Origin: Geofilum rhodophaeum
GTDB taxonomy: Bacteria > Bacteroidota > Bacteroidia > Bacteroidales > Marinilabiliaceae
Assembly: GCF_002210225.1 (NCBI RefSeq)
Contig: NZ_MWUJ01000001.1
Location: forward strand, 430,381 to 494,380
Length of the DNA: 64,000 nucleotides
Direction: 5' to 3'
A program made the translations under genes and the position numbers. Of this stretch, positions 42,096-49,947 are shown in pieces. Under the pieces are notes generated by a model. It searched no databases. It had not been told where the DNA came from and saw only the letters and a program-made list of their open reading frames with translations. The first letter of the stretch is position 1. Each line of letters opens with the position of its first letter.

Positions 42096-43436
42096 ATGTT
42101 TAAGCGAGAAATATTACTTGAGTTAAACAAGTGGAAAGATAAAACATTTCGGAAGCCATTGGTTATAAGAGGCGCCAGACAGGTTGGCAAAACGACTGCC
42201 ATCCATCTGTTTTCGAAACAATTTGATCAATACATTTATCTAAATCTTGAAAAAGCAGAAGAGCGGGAAATCTTTGAGCAAGCTTACCCGTTTTCCGATC
42301 TGATCACCTACCTTTTTATCTACGCGGGTAAAAAAAGGAATGGAGGGTCTACCCTCATTTTCATCGATGAAATTCAGAATTCTCCGAAAACAGTCGCCCT
42401 ATTAAGATATTTCTATGAAGAAGCAAGCGATTTGTATGTTGTTACTGCAGGCTCATTATTAGAAAGTATCTTAGACAGAAAAATATCCTTTCCTGTAGGC
42501 AGGGTGGAATATATGGCCATACATCCTTGCTCTTTCAAGGAGTTTCTATATGCTACTGATCAGGAGCCTCTGGCTAACGAATTAGAAAAAGCAGAAGTAC
42601 CTTCATTTCTGCATAACAGACTAATCGCTTTGTTTAAAAAGTATGCCACTCTGGGGGGAATGCCGGAGGTGCTGAAGCATTATGCCAGCGGTGTCGATAT
42701 TTCTTCCCTAGCATCGGTATATGATAGTCTTATTCAATCATTTTCGGATGATGTGGAAAAATACGCAACATCTTCATCTCAAGCTCAATACATCAGGCAT
42801 GTCATTAGCAATGCTTTTGCAGAAGGAGGAACCAGAATTTCTTTTGAAAAATTTGGCAACTCTGATTATCGGTCCAGGGAAATGAAAGAAGCCTTTCGAG
42901 CCCTGGAAAAAACCATGCTGATCAGATTGGTTTATCCCACCACCTCAATTGAAATACCTTCGACTCCGGCACTTACCCGAAAGCCCAGACTGCATGTGTT
43001 AGATACCGGGCTCATTAATCATGTCCGGGGACTGGTAGGTGATCTTGTGTTTAATGAAATCATAAGTGATACCCACAGAGGAATTATTGCCGAACACATT
43101 ACAGGGCAAGAACTTCTTGCTTCCAAATTTTCCATCAGCAATGCATTAAATTTCTGGGTGCGGACTAAGAAGGGATCCAATGCTGAAATAGATTACATTA
43201 TTCAGCATAAGGGGCAACTTATTCCTGTTGAAGTAAAGGCGGGGGCTATTGGAAAATTACGCTCTTTACATCAATTCATGGATCAGTCGCCCGGTAAAAT
43301 TTCCGTGCGTGTTTATCAGGGTCCGTACCTCGTACAGGAAGCAATAACCATAGCCGGAAAAAAGTTTACCCTTCTCAACCTTCCCTTTTATTTGGTTCAT
43401 CGCATCGAACAGGAACTGGATAAAATAATGGATTAG
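42096..43436 (+). CDS. AAA ATPase with C-terminal DUF4143 domain (second copy)
   Basis: A 446-residue paralogue of the first ATPase. Walker A IRGARQVGKTTAIHLF near 25-40, Walker B TLIFIDEIQNSPK near 88-100, VTAGSLLESIL near 120; the C-terminal DUF4143 region includes LHVLDTGLINH, NALNFWVRTKKGSNAEIDYI and IPVEVKAG, again suggestive of a PD-(D/E)XK core (D..ExK). The ATG at 42096 is chosen because the longer open frame runs through the upstream repeats. Sequence is only distantly similar to the first copy, so this is not a recent duplication, though the two share upstream motifs. Codon use is AT-biased. Function unknown. Confidence 0.83.
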   Translation: MFKREILLELNKWKDKTFRKPLVIRGARQVGKTTAIHLFSKQFDQYIYLNLEKAEEREIFEQAYPFSDLITYLFIYAGKKRNGGSTLIFIDEIQNSPKTVALLRYFYEEASDLYVVTAGSLLESILDRKISFPVGRVEYMAIHPCSFKEFLYATDQEPLANELEKAEVPSFLHNRLIALFKKYATLGGMPEVLKHYASGVDISSLASVYDSLIQSFSDDVEKYATSSSQAQYIRHVISNAFAEGGTRISFEKFGNSDYRSREMKEAFRALEKTMLIRLVYPTTSIEIPSTPALTRKPRLHVLDTGLINHVRGLVGDLVFNEIISDTHRGIIAEHITGQELLASKFSISNALNFWVRTKKGSNAEIDYIIQHKGQLIPVEVKAGAIGKLRSLHQFMDQSPGKISVRVYQGPYLVQEAITIAGKKFTLLNLPFYLVHRIEQELDKIMD

Positions 43437-43497
43437 CCTGTTAATATACTGTTATTAAAAATCCCTCCCCAATTCTTCCGATTTAGAAAATAAGCCC

Positions 43498-43505
43498 TAC
43501 ATTTG
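43498..43505 (+). promoter_or_regulatory. -7 box TACATTTG upstream of the cobalamin riboswitch
   Basis: TACATTTG matches TAnnTTTG and lies about 20 bp before the first riboswitch stem, as expected for the btuB promoter. Confidence 0.55.
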
Positions 43506-43524
43506 CAATCGTATTTGGTTTTTG

Positions 43525-43695
43525 TACGGCGTTCGCCGCACAAAATAAAGAGGGAATCCGGTGCTTCCGTAAGGAAAATTCCGGAGCTGTACCCGCAGCT
43601 GTAAGTTCTATCAATGATTTGGACACCACTTTTGCCACTGTCGCAAGACGGGAAGGCTGTCAAAATCAGGAACGAGCCAGAAGACCTGCCAGATG
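43525..43695 (+). ncRNA. Cobalamin (adenosylcobalamin) riboswitch
   Basis: The leader of btuB carries the conserved elements of the cobalamin riboswitch in order: GGGAATCCGGTG near 43553, the B12-box-like stretch AGCTGTACCCGCAGCTGTAA near 43585-43604, GCCACTG at 43634-43640, GGGAAGG at 43650-43656 and GAGCCAGAAGACCTGCC at 43674-43690. A GC-rich closing stem starts at about 43525 (TACGGCGTTCGCCG). Binding of cobalamin should lower expression of btuB and the lipoprotein gene, and possibly the rest of the locus. The distance to the btuB ATG (43793) leaves about 100 nt for the expression platform. Confidence 0.95.
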
Positions 43696-43792
43696 GATTC
43701 AGTATTAATCAAAGCTTCGGGACTAAAGCTTGTGAAACCTGTATTTTTCATCTTTCACAAAACAACACCCTGAGCGCATTCGAAAACGTAAA

Positions 43793-45703
43793 ATGCGTCA
43801 TCTGTTTCTGTTTATCGGTCTGCTTACTGCCGACCTTATTTTTGCCGGAAATCCGGAACCGCTGGTCATCGACACCGTTCACCTCGAGGGCGTAACCCTG
43901 GTGAGCGACTACCAAAGATTTCAGCCGGGGGCCAAAATCGACCGCATCCGCAGCGAAAAGCTGCAGCACATGCCCGAGGCCGGTCTCGACCAGGCGCTCA
44001 TGCGCCTGTCGCCCATTTATGTTAAGGGCAACGCGGGGGGACTGGCCACCATTCGTTTTCGGGGCACGGCCGCCAATCATACGGCCATCCGATTGGGGGG
44101 ACTCAACATCAACTCACTCACGCTGGGACATGCCAACGCGTCCAGCATCCCCACTTACCTCTTCGACGGCATCCATTTGCAATACGGTGGTGCTTCGGCC
44201 ATCAATGGCTCGGGCTCCATTGGGGGCACCGTTTATTTGGAACAGAAAAGCATGTGGACTAAGGGGCAGCGCATTAACCTCAGCAGCACCGCCGGTTCCT
44301 TTGGCGAACAATTTTACGGCAGCAAAATTTATATCGGCAACGGAAGTTGGGAATCGGTCACCAAGGCCTACTGGTTTCAAAAAGAGAACGATTTCTATTT
44401 CAATAACCCCTACCACGAGAACTATTACACCAATCCTCAGCCCGTAAGGGAAAAGCAGCAGGGAGCAGCCATCGAGAACAAGGGCTTGATGCAGCAGCTT
44501 AATTATCGCTTTGACCCTGCCGCAACCCTTCAAAGTACCTTTTGGTATGAGGACAGCTGGCACGAGGTGCAGCCCAATATGCAATCGAACAGTCCGACAG
44601 TCCCCGAACTGCACAACAAAAACTTCCGCTCCTGGGTGGGCTACGACAACCTAAATAATCCGGTAAGCTTTAAGCTGGGGGCAGGCTACGTGCACGATGA
44701 GCAGTTGTACCAGAAAAACGAGGATCAGCTGATCGTTACCGACCGCCTGGTCACGGAGGCCGCTGCCGGCTACAAGCTGGCGCCCGACAAGGAGTTGAAG
44801 GCGGGCGTCCTGTACAAGTACATTGTACCGGAGGTGTACGCCTATTCCAAAGACGTGATCGACTACGAGCAACAACTGGACCTCTACCTGTCGTACTACT
44901 TTGAGCCGGTGGAAAACCTCAAAGCCACCGTAAACGTGCGGCAAATGCTGGTGACCAATTTCAAGGCCCCCTTCACCCCTGCCTTGCTGCTTGAATACAA
45001 GGCGGCGGGCACATCAAAGCAACAGCTTTCGGTGACGGGCGGACTCTCACGCAGCTACCGCATCCCCACCTTCAACGACCGCTACTGGGGGGCACAGGGC
45101 AACCCCAACTTAAAGGCCGAGGATGGATTGAATGCCGAAGCGGGTTTCAGTTACCTCCGTCAGATGGGGCACAACCACCTTAAGGCCAAGGTCAATCTCT
45201 TTTACATGGATGTAGACAACTGGATTCAATGGAGCCCGGGCTCCATTGACTGGGAAGCCCGAAACATCAACCGGGTGGTCAGTAAGGGATTGGAACTGCA
45301 GTTGCAGAGCCTCTTTCACCTGGGTCCGCTCGAAACAGAGTGGGGCGGCAACTATTCCTTTAATCCGGTACACGACAAGGATCAAAACAACAAACAACTG
45401 ATTTATGCCCCCAGGCATAGCGGCAATTTTTACGGCGACCTAAAGTGGAAAGCGGCGGGACTGTCGGCCGACGCCAGCTACACCGGCGAACGCCTGCACA
45501 ACAAAGTGGGCGATTCACTTCCGGCGCATTTCCTGACCAACCTATCGATCTGGTACCGTTTCAATTACCGCCAACAAAGTCTGCGCCTAAGCGCACAAGT
45601 GCTCAACCTTGGCGACGTCGACTACCAAAATGAAGCCTACTACGCCATGCCGGGCCGCAGTTTCAAACTCAGTCTGAGCCTGGATTTATACAACAATAAA
45701 TAA
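43793..45703 (+). CDS. btuB: TonB-dependent outer membrane cobalamin receptor
   Basis: A 636-residue outer-membrane receptor. Signal peptide about 1-19 (LFIGLLTADLIFAG), a TonB-box-like VHLEGVTLV near 29, a plug domain (about 45-150: GLATIRFRGTAANHTAIRLGG, SIGGTVYLEQ), then a 22-stranded-type barrel ending in SFKLSLSLDLYNNK. The C-terminal strand ends in a typical alternating pattern. Placement directly after the cobalamin riboswitch and before a BtuG-like lipoprotein and cob genes assigns cobalamin as ligand. It would draw energy from an ExbB-ExbD-TonB complex; the exbBD genes at 2.8-5.2 kb are one candidate. Confidence 0.93.
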   Translation: MRHLFLFIGLLTADLIFAGNPEPLVIDTVHLEGVTLVSDYQRFQPGAKIDRIRSEKLQHMPEAGLDQALMRLSPIYVKGNAGGLATIRFRGTAANHTAIRLGGLNINSLTLGHANASSIPTYLFDGIHLQYGGASAINGSGSIGGTVYLEQKSMWTKGQRINLSSTAGSFGEQFYGSKIYIGNGSWESVTKAYWFQKENDFYFNNPYHENYYTNPQPVREKQQGAAIENKGLMQQLNYRFDPAATLQSTFWYEDSWHEVQPNMQSNSPTVPELHNKNFRSWVGYDNLNNPVSFKLGAGYVHDEQLYQKNEDQLIVTDRLVTEAAAGYKLAPDKELKAGVLYKYIVPEVYAYSKDVIDYEQQLDLYLSYYFEPVENLKATVNVRQMLVTNFKAPFTPALLLEYKAAGTSKQQLSVTGGLSRSYRIPTFNDRYWGAQGNPNLKAEDGLNAEAGFSYLRQMGHNHLKAKVNLFYMDVDNWIQWSPGSIDWEARNINRVVSKGLELQLQSLFHLGPLETEWGGNYSFNPVHDKDQNNKQLIYAPRHSGNFYGDLKWKAAGLSADASYTGERLHNKVGDSLPAHFLTNLSIWYRFNYRQQSLRLSAQVLNLGDVDYQNEAYYAMPGRSFKLSLSLDLYNNK

Positions 45704-45721
45704 CCATTAATACCAACAATC

Positions 45722-46825
45722 ATGTACGCAAAAAACAGCTTTTTTGATTGGAGCAACAAAGCGCTTTGGAGCCTGGCCCTCCTGACCGCTCTGGGCTTGA
45801 GTGCCTGCTCCGACGACAACAACGACCAGCCCAAACAGGAAATCAACGAAGAAATATCCGGGGCCTATTTCCTGAATTTTGGCAGCTACGACAAGGGTGG
45901 CAGCAGCATTACCCGCTACGATTTTCGAAAGGATGCGCTCACCAACAATTATTTTGAGGCGCAAAATCCCCAAATGACCATCAAATCGAACATTCAGTAC
46001 GGCGCCGTTTACAAGGACACCATATACTTAATGGGCAACTCGGCCGATGAGCTCATATCGGTGGACCTGCAATTCAAACCCACCGGCAATGCCGTGCGTG
46101 AGGGGATTGAAAAACCGCGCTTCTTTGTGGGCCAGGGCGACTACCTCTACATTTCGTGCTGGGGAAAAGATGCCGACTTCCAGGAAATGCCTGGCTCCTA
46201 CATTGCCATTTACAATACCAAAACCCGTAAGGTGGAGGACAAGATTGCCCTGCCAGGGGGACCGGAAGGACTGGCCCTTGCCAACGGCAAATTGTATGCG
46301 GCGCTCAACTATAGACCGCAGGTGGCGGTGATCGACCTTAACTCCGAAGCAATCGATTATATCGACATGCCTGCTGTCAGCGCCTATTTTGTAAACGATG
46401 CCGACGATAATCTATATCTGGCACTTTCCAGCTACGACCCCACTGCAGAAACAGGCTTAGCCTACATCAACACCACAACCGATGAGCTGGAGGACAATTA
46501 CGTGCTCCAGGGAGTCAGCACCACTTACGCCAGTATACTAACGGCCAACAGCGACGCCAGCACCCTTTACCTGGTTGCTGCCGTATGGGGAGAGCCAGGC
46601 AGCATCTTTGCTTTTGATACCCAAACCGGGGAGTTCTCAGAATTCATTGACAACCTAAACGGCGTAAACGGCATCGAAATAAACCCTTTCAACAAGGATA
46701 TATATGTGCTGCAGTCCGGAAACGTAACCGAAGCGGGCAGTGTAAGTATTTATAACGCAGAGGGAGCTCACCAAAAGGACCTGAACATAGGCATCTCGCC
46801 CTACTGGACCTTGTTCCTCGACTAA
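45722..46825 (+). CDS. btuG: Surface lipoprotein with beta-propeller fold, BtuG-like cobalamin-binding protein
   Basis: A 367-residue lipoprotein. The lipobox LSAC puts the lipidated cysteine at 29, followed by the acidic SDDNND, the type of sequence that marks export to the cell surface in Bacteroidota. The rest consists of repeated four-strand units (for example FVGQGDYLYISCWGKD, GPEGLALANGKLYAAL, and VNGIEINPFNKDIYVL), as in YncE/DUF5074 seven-bladed propellers. It is 18 bp after btuB and shares its riboswitch. In Bacteroides the neighbouring BtuG captures cobalamin with very high affinity for BtuB; that role is inferred here from fold, lipidation and context. Confidence 0.85.
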   Translation: MYAKNSFFDWSNKALWSLALLTALGLSACSDDNNDQPKQEINEEISGAYFLNFGSYDKGGSSITRYDFRKDALTNNYFEAQNPQMTIKSNIQYGAVYKDTIYLMGNSADELISVDLQFKPTGNAVREGIEKPRFFVGQGDYLYISCWGKDADFQEMPGSYIAIYNTKTRKVEDKIALPGGPEGLALANGKLYAALNYRPQVAVIDLNSEAIDYIDMPAVSAYFVNDADDNLYLALSSYDPTAETGLAYINTTTDELEDNYVLQGVSTTYASILTANSDASTLYLVAAVWGEPGSIFAFDTQTGEFSEFIDNLNGVNGIEINPFNKDIYVLQSGNVTEAGSVSIYNAEGAHQKDLNIGISPYWTLFLD

Positions 46826-46876
46826 GGCTCATCGCCACACAAAGACAACCAAGGATTTGATTATCTGTCCGATAAG

Positions 46877-46915
46877 TCCCGGGTGCCGTGCAACGGCACA
46901 GTACCCGGGATTTTC
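46877..46915 (+). terminator. Hairpin with T run between btuG and cobU
   Basis: Outer arms TCCCGGGT (46877-46884) and ACCCGGGA (46903-46910) with an inner stem formed by GCCG and CGGC, followed by TTTTCTT. It ends about 20 bp before the cobU ATG. It could terminate part of the btuB-btuG transcript so that the enzymes are made at a lower level. Confidence 0.65.
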
Positions 46916-46931
46916 TTAAAACCACAAACCT

Positions 46932-47438
46932 ATGGCAGTCACCTTTATCAGCGGGGGACAACGTTCCGGCAAGAGTTCCTACGCCCAACAACTGGCCGAA
47001 GCAAGCAGCAAGCAGCCGGTTTATCTGGCCACGGCCCGGCACTGGGACGAGGACTTTAGCCAACGCATCGAGCGCCACCAACGCGACCGGGGTCCACAAT
47101 GGACCACCGTGGAGGAGGAAAAGCACCTGGGACGCGTCGCCCTGGAAAAACGCACCGTGCTGCTCGACTGCATTACCCTCTGGCTTACGAATATTTTTCA
47201 CGACAACAGCTGCGATGTGGAAGCTGCCCTGCAAGTGGCCAAAAACGAATGGGAGCTCTTGCTGAAGAAAAACAACGAGCTGATTGTCGTCAGCAACGAA
47301 TTGGGCATGGGCATCCATGCCCGGGACGAAGTCTCCCGAAAATTCACCGACCTGCAGGGCTGGATGAACCAGCACATTGCCCGTCGGGCCGACCGCGTAA
47401 TACTTATGGTTTCCGGTCTACCCTTAATCATTAAATAA
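46932..47438 (+). CDS. cobU: Adenosylcobinamide kinase / adenosylcobinamide-phosphate guanylyltransferase
   Basis: A 168-residue bifunctional enzyme that phosphorylates adenosylcobinamide and transfers GMP to give adenosylcobinamide-GDP. The P-loop GGQRSGKSSYAQ includes Lys14. His49 in RIERHQRDRG is in place for the guanylylated histidine, and LLDCITLWLTN and VSNELGMGIHARDE match the family. Length is normal (about 170-180). It opens the nucleotide-loop assembly genes, 106 bp after btuG and 53 bp before cobT. Confidence 0.95.
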   Translation: MAVTFISGGQRSGKSSYAQQLAEASSKQPVYLATARHWDEDFSQRIERHQRDRGPQWTTVEEEKHLGRVALEKRTVLLDCITLWLTNIFHDNSCDVEAALQVAKNEWELLLKKNNELIVVSNELGMGIHARDEVSRKFTDLQGWMNQHIARRADRVILMVSGLPLIIK

Positions 47439-47491
47439 ACGCAGGCAAAACACTACAAGCTAAATTTTTCAAAATCATCAATTTCCATCCC

Positions 47492-48502
47492 ATGACCACC
47501 CAAAACATACAACAAGCGCTGCAACACAAAATTGACAACAAGACCAAACCCCACGGGGCTTTGGGCGAACTGGAAGCTTTGGCCTTTAAGGTAGGCTGCA
47601 TCCAAAACAGCCTCTCGCCCCAACTGCGCCAACCCACCATGCTGGTCTTCGCGGCCGACCACGGATTGGCCGACGAAAAAATCAGTCCCTACCCCAAAGA
47701 CGTTACCTGGCAAATGGCCATGAACTTTGTAGCCGGAGGCGCAGCCATCAGCGTTTTCTGTCGACAAAACGGCATTGCGCTGAAGGTCATCGACGCCGGC
47801 GTCGATTACGACTTTCCGACCGACAGTCCCATCGTGCCTTCAAAAATTGCGCGCGGCTCGCGCAACATGCGTAAAGAACCGGCCATGACCACCGGCGAGT
47901 GCGAAAAAGCACTGGCTGCCGGTCGCGCCTTTGTGCGTGCCGAAGCCGAAGCCGGATGCAACACCATTGGTTTTGGCGAAATGGGCATCGGCAACACCTC
48001 GCCCTCTTCGCTTTTGATGCACCGCTTTTTGGGGCTACCCATAGAAACCTGCACGGGAGCAGGTGCCGGCATGCGGGGCGAGCAGCTGAGCTACAAGCAG
48101 CAGGTACTCAAAGAGATTTCAGAAAAATACGACCCACAAACGCCCCTGGAGACGCTGGCGACTTTTGGGGGACTGGAAATTGCGATGATGGTGGGGGCCT
48201 ACCTCGAAGCACGTGAGCAAGGCATGGTTATCCTGGCCGATGGCTTTATCTCTACCGTCAGTCTGCTGACGGCCTGTCAATTCAACCCGAAAGTAAGCGA
48301 GAATGTCGTCTTTTGCCACCAAAGCGATGAGCAGGGACACAGCCTCTTACTGAAGCACTTTGGCGCCCGTCCCATTCTGCAGCTGGGCATGCGTGTAGGC
48401 GAAGGCACCGGCGTTGCCGTTGCCCTGCCCGTGCTCCAGAGCGCTGTAAAATTCCTCAACGAAATGGCCAGCTTTGAAGACGCCGGAGTATCCAACAAGT
48501 AA
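47492..48502 (+). CDS. cobT: Nicotinate-nucleotide--dimethylbenzimidazole phosphoribosyltransferase
   Basis: A 336-residue enzyme activating the lower-ligand base (dimethylbenzimidazole or similar) to alpha-ribazole phosphate. Conserved segments are HGALGELE near the N-terminus, VFAADHGLADE, the GEMGIGNTSPSSLL loop near 163-176, and the catalytic glutamate Glu304 in LGMRVGEGTGV. Length is close to the 350 of the family. It is followed by a hairpin terminator and cobS 155 bp later. No base-synthesis gene (bluB, bza) is visible, so the base is presumably made elsewhere or taken up. Confidence 0.96.
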   Translation: MTTQNIQQALQHKIDNKTKPHGALGELEALAFKVGCIQNSLSPQLRQPTMLVFAADHGLADEKISPYPKDVTWQMAMNFVAGGAAISVFCRQNGIALKVIDAGVDYDFPTDSPIVPSKIARGSRNMRKEPAMTTGECEKALAAGRAFVRAEAEAGCNTIGFGEMGIGNTSPSSLLMHRFLGLPIETCTGAGAGMRGEQLSYKQQVLKEISEKYDPQTPLETLATFGGLEIAMMVGAYLEAREQGMVILADGFISTVSLLTACQFNPKVSENVVFCHQSDEQGHSLLLKHFGARPILQLGMRVGEGTGVAVALPVLQSAVKFLNEMASFEDAGVSNK

Positions 48503-48541
48503 ATAGACCCTGCAGTCCTACAAAATTACCCACCCAAAACC

Positions 48542-48585
48542 AAAACAGCAGGCAGCCGACCCCGCTCGGTCTGTCTGCTGTTTTT
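48542..48585 (+). terminator. Hairpin terminator after cobT
   Basis: AAAACAGCAG (48542-48551) pairs with CTGCTGTTTT (48575-48584), with further partial pairing inside (CAG/CTG, CGA/TCG), followed by more T. It separates cobUT from the cobS-to-cbiB genes, which must then have their own promoter. Confidence 0.75.
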
Positions 48586-48657
48586 AGCTGAGTTAAAAAA
48601 ACGTCCTCAATTTTGTGTAGTTTTAAGGTTCCAAAACACCATAACCAAAACAGCGAC

Positions 48658-49407
48658 ATGCACATCTTTTTCACCGCACTGATGTTTTTCACGCGCATTC
48701 CCGTGCCGGCCTCGCTGCCCTATTCACCGGGACTGTTGAATAAGGCCCTGCGCTTTTTCCCGCTGGTAGGGGCACTGGTCGGTGCCCTGGGCGCAGGTAT
48801 ATTGTGGCTGGCCCTGCTTGTGCTGCCCCTGCCTTTGGCCCTCTTGTTGAGCATACTGGCGACCATTTTCATCACCGGGGCTTTTCATGAGGACGGTTTC
48901 GCTGATTTTTGCGACGGTTACGGGGGCGGTATGACCACCGAACGCATTCTCGACATCATGAAGGACAGTCGCCTGGGCACCTATGGAACGGTGGGACTCC
49001 TGGCTATGCTGGCGACCAAATACACCGCCCTGCTGCACCTCCCCCCTTCCGAAATCTTTGGGCTGCTGATAGCGGGCCACACCCTGAGTCGCCTCCTTCC
49101 GGTGCTGCTGGTACGCACCACCCCATACATCCGCGAGGATGCCCTCAGCAAGGCCAAGCCCATTGGCAATGAGGTCAACACCGCCTCCCTATGGATAGCG
49201 AGTCTGACTGCCCTCCCCTTTCTACTGCTCCTGCCCCTGCAACTTACGGTCCTGCTGCTGCCCGCAGCCCTGCTCGTTTACTGGCGTTTTCGCCACTACA
49301 TCATGAAGCGTACCGGAGGCTACAGCGGCGATGTACTCGGCGCCCTGCAGCAACTTGTTGAAGTCACCCTGTACGTAGTCGCAGTTATTTATTACAACCA
49401 TTTTTAA
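48658..49407 (+). CDS. cobS: Adenosylcobinamide-GDP ribazoletransferase (cobalamin synthase)
   Basis: A 249-residue integral membrane enzyme that joins adenosylcobinamide-GDP and alpha-ribazole (phosphate) to give cobalamin. Several hydrophobic helices are present, and the acidic motif FHEDGFADFCDGYGGG near 78-93 is the metal-binding signature of the family. MKDSRLGTYG and RTGGYSGDVLGA are also conserved. The ATG at 48658 gives the standard FTRIPVP opening; 15 further upstream codons are unconserved. It is 3 bp before cobC, so the two are co-transcribed. Confidence 0.95.
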   Translation: MHIFFTALMFFTRIPVPASLPYSPGLLNKALRFFPLVGALVGALGAGILWLALLVLPLPLALLLSILATIFITGAFHEDGFADFCDGYGGGMTTERILDIMKDSRLGTYGTVGLLAMLATKYTALLHLPPSEIFGLLIAGHTLSRLLPVLLVRTTPYIREDALSKAKPIGNEVNTASLWIASLTALPFLLLLPLQLTVLLLPAALLVYWRFRHYIMKRTGGYSGDVLGALQQLVEVTLYVVAVIYYNHF

Positions 49408-49410
49408 GCC

Positions 49411-49947
49411 ATGCAACTCACGCTCTTACGTCACATCCAGACCCAGGCCCCGGAGGGACTCTGTTACGGACAAAGCGAACCGCCGCTGCCGGACGATTTC
49501 GAAAAGCAGCACCGCCAGCTGGCCCGGGCCCTGCAGAAGAAGAAATTCCACGCCATCTATTCCAGTCCCCTTAGCCGTTGCGCCCTGCTGGCCAGCGCCA
49601 TTGCCGGCGACCAGCAGGTGGCCTTCGACGAGCGCCTGATGGAACTCAATTTTGGCGACTGGGAGGGCTTGCATTGGAGCGAAATTGAGCAAAAGCCCGA
49701 AGCGCAGGCCTTCTTCGACGACTACCTGCGCTGCGCGCCGCCCGGAGGAGAGTCTTTCGAGGATCTCATTGTCCGCATCGAAGCCTTTTTAAGAGACCTC
49801 AAAAAGAAACATCCCCGTCAGCAAATCCTCGTAGTGAGTCACGGCGGTCCCATCCGCGTGGTACACGGATTGGCCGAAAATTTATCGCCGGAGCACTATT
49901 TCAACCGTCAGGTGGCCTACGGACACCTGGCACAAATCTGCCTTTAA
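49411..49947 (+). CDS. cobC: Histidine phosphatase, alpha-ribazole-phosphate phosphatase
   Basis: A 178-residue phosphatase of the histidine phosphatase superfamily. Phospho-accepting His8 lies in LLRHIQT, where most members have RHG or RHT. SSPLSRCALLA, ELNFGDWEG (acid residue) and VVSHGGPIRVV supply the rest of the active site. In cobalamin assembly this enzyme removes the phosphate from alpha-ribazole 5'-phosphate or adenosylcobalamin phosphate. It sits 3 bp after cobS and its TAA overlaps the cobQ ATG by one base, which fixes the pathway role. Confidence 0.9.
   Translation: MQLTLLRHIQTQAPEGLCYGQSEPPLPDDFEKQHRQLARALQKKKFHAIYSSPLSRCALLASAIAGDQQVAFDERLMELNFGDWEGLHWSEIEQKPEAQAFFDDYLRCAPPGGESFEDLIVRIEAFLRDLKKKHPRQQILVVSHGGPIRVVHGLAENLSPEHYFNRQVAYGHLAQICL

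Noticed and set aside
43525-43695. Protein-coding interpretation of the stretch upstream of btuB
   Set aside because: Short open frames run through it, but all the conserved cobalamin riboswitch elements are present in order, so it is a structured RNA leader.
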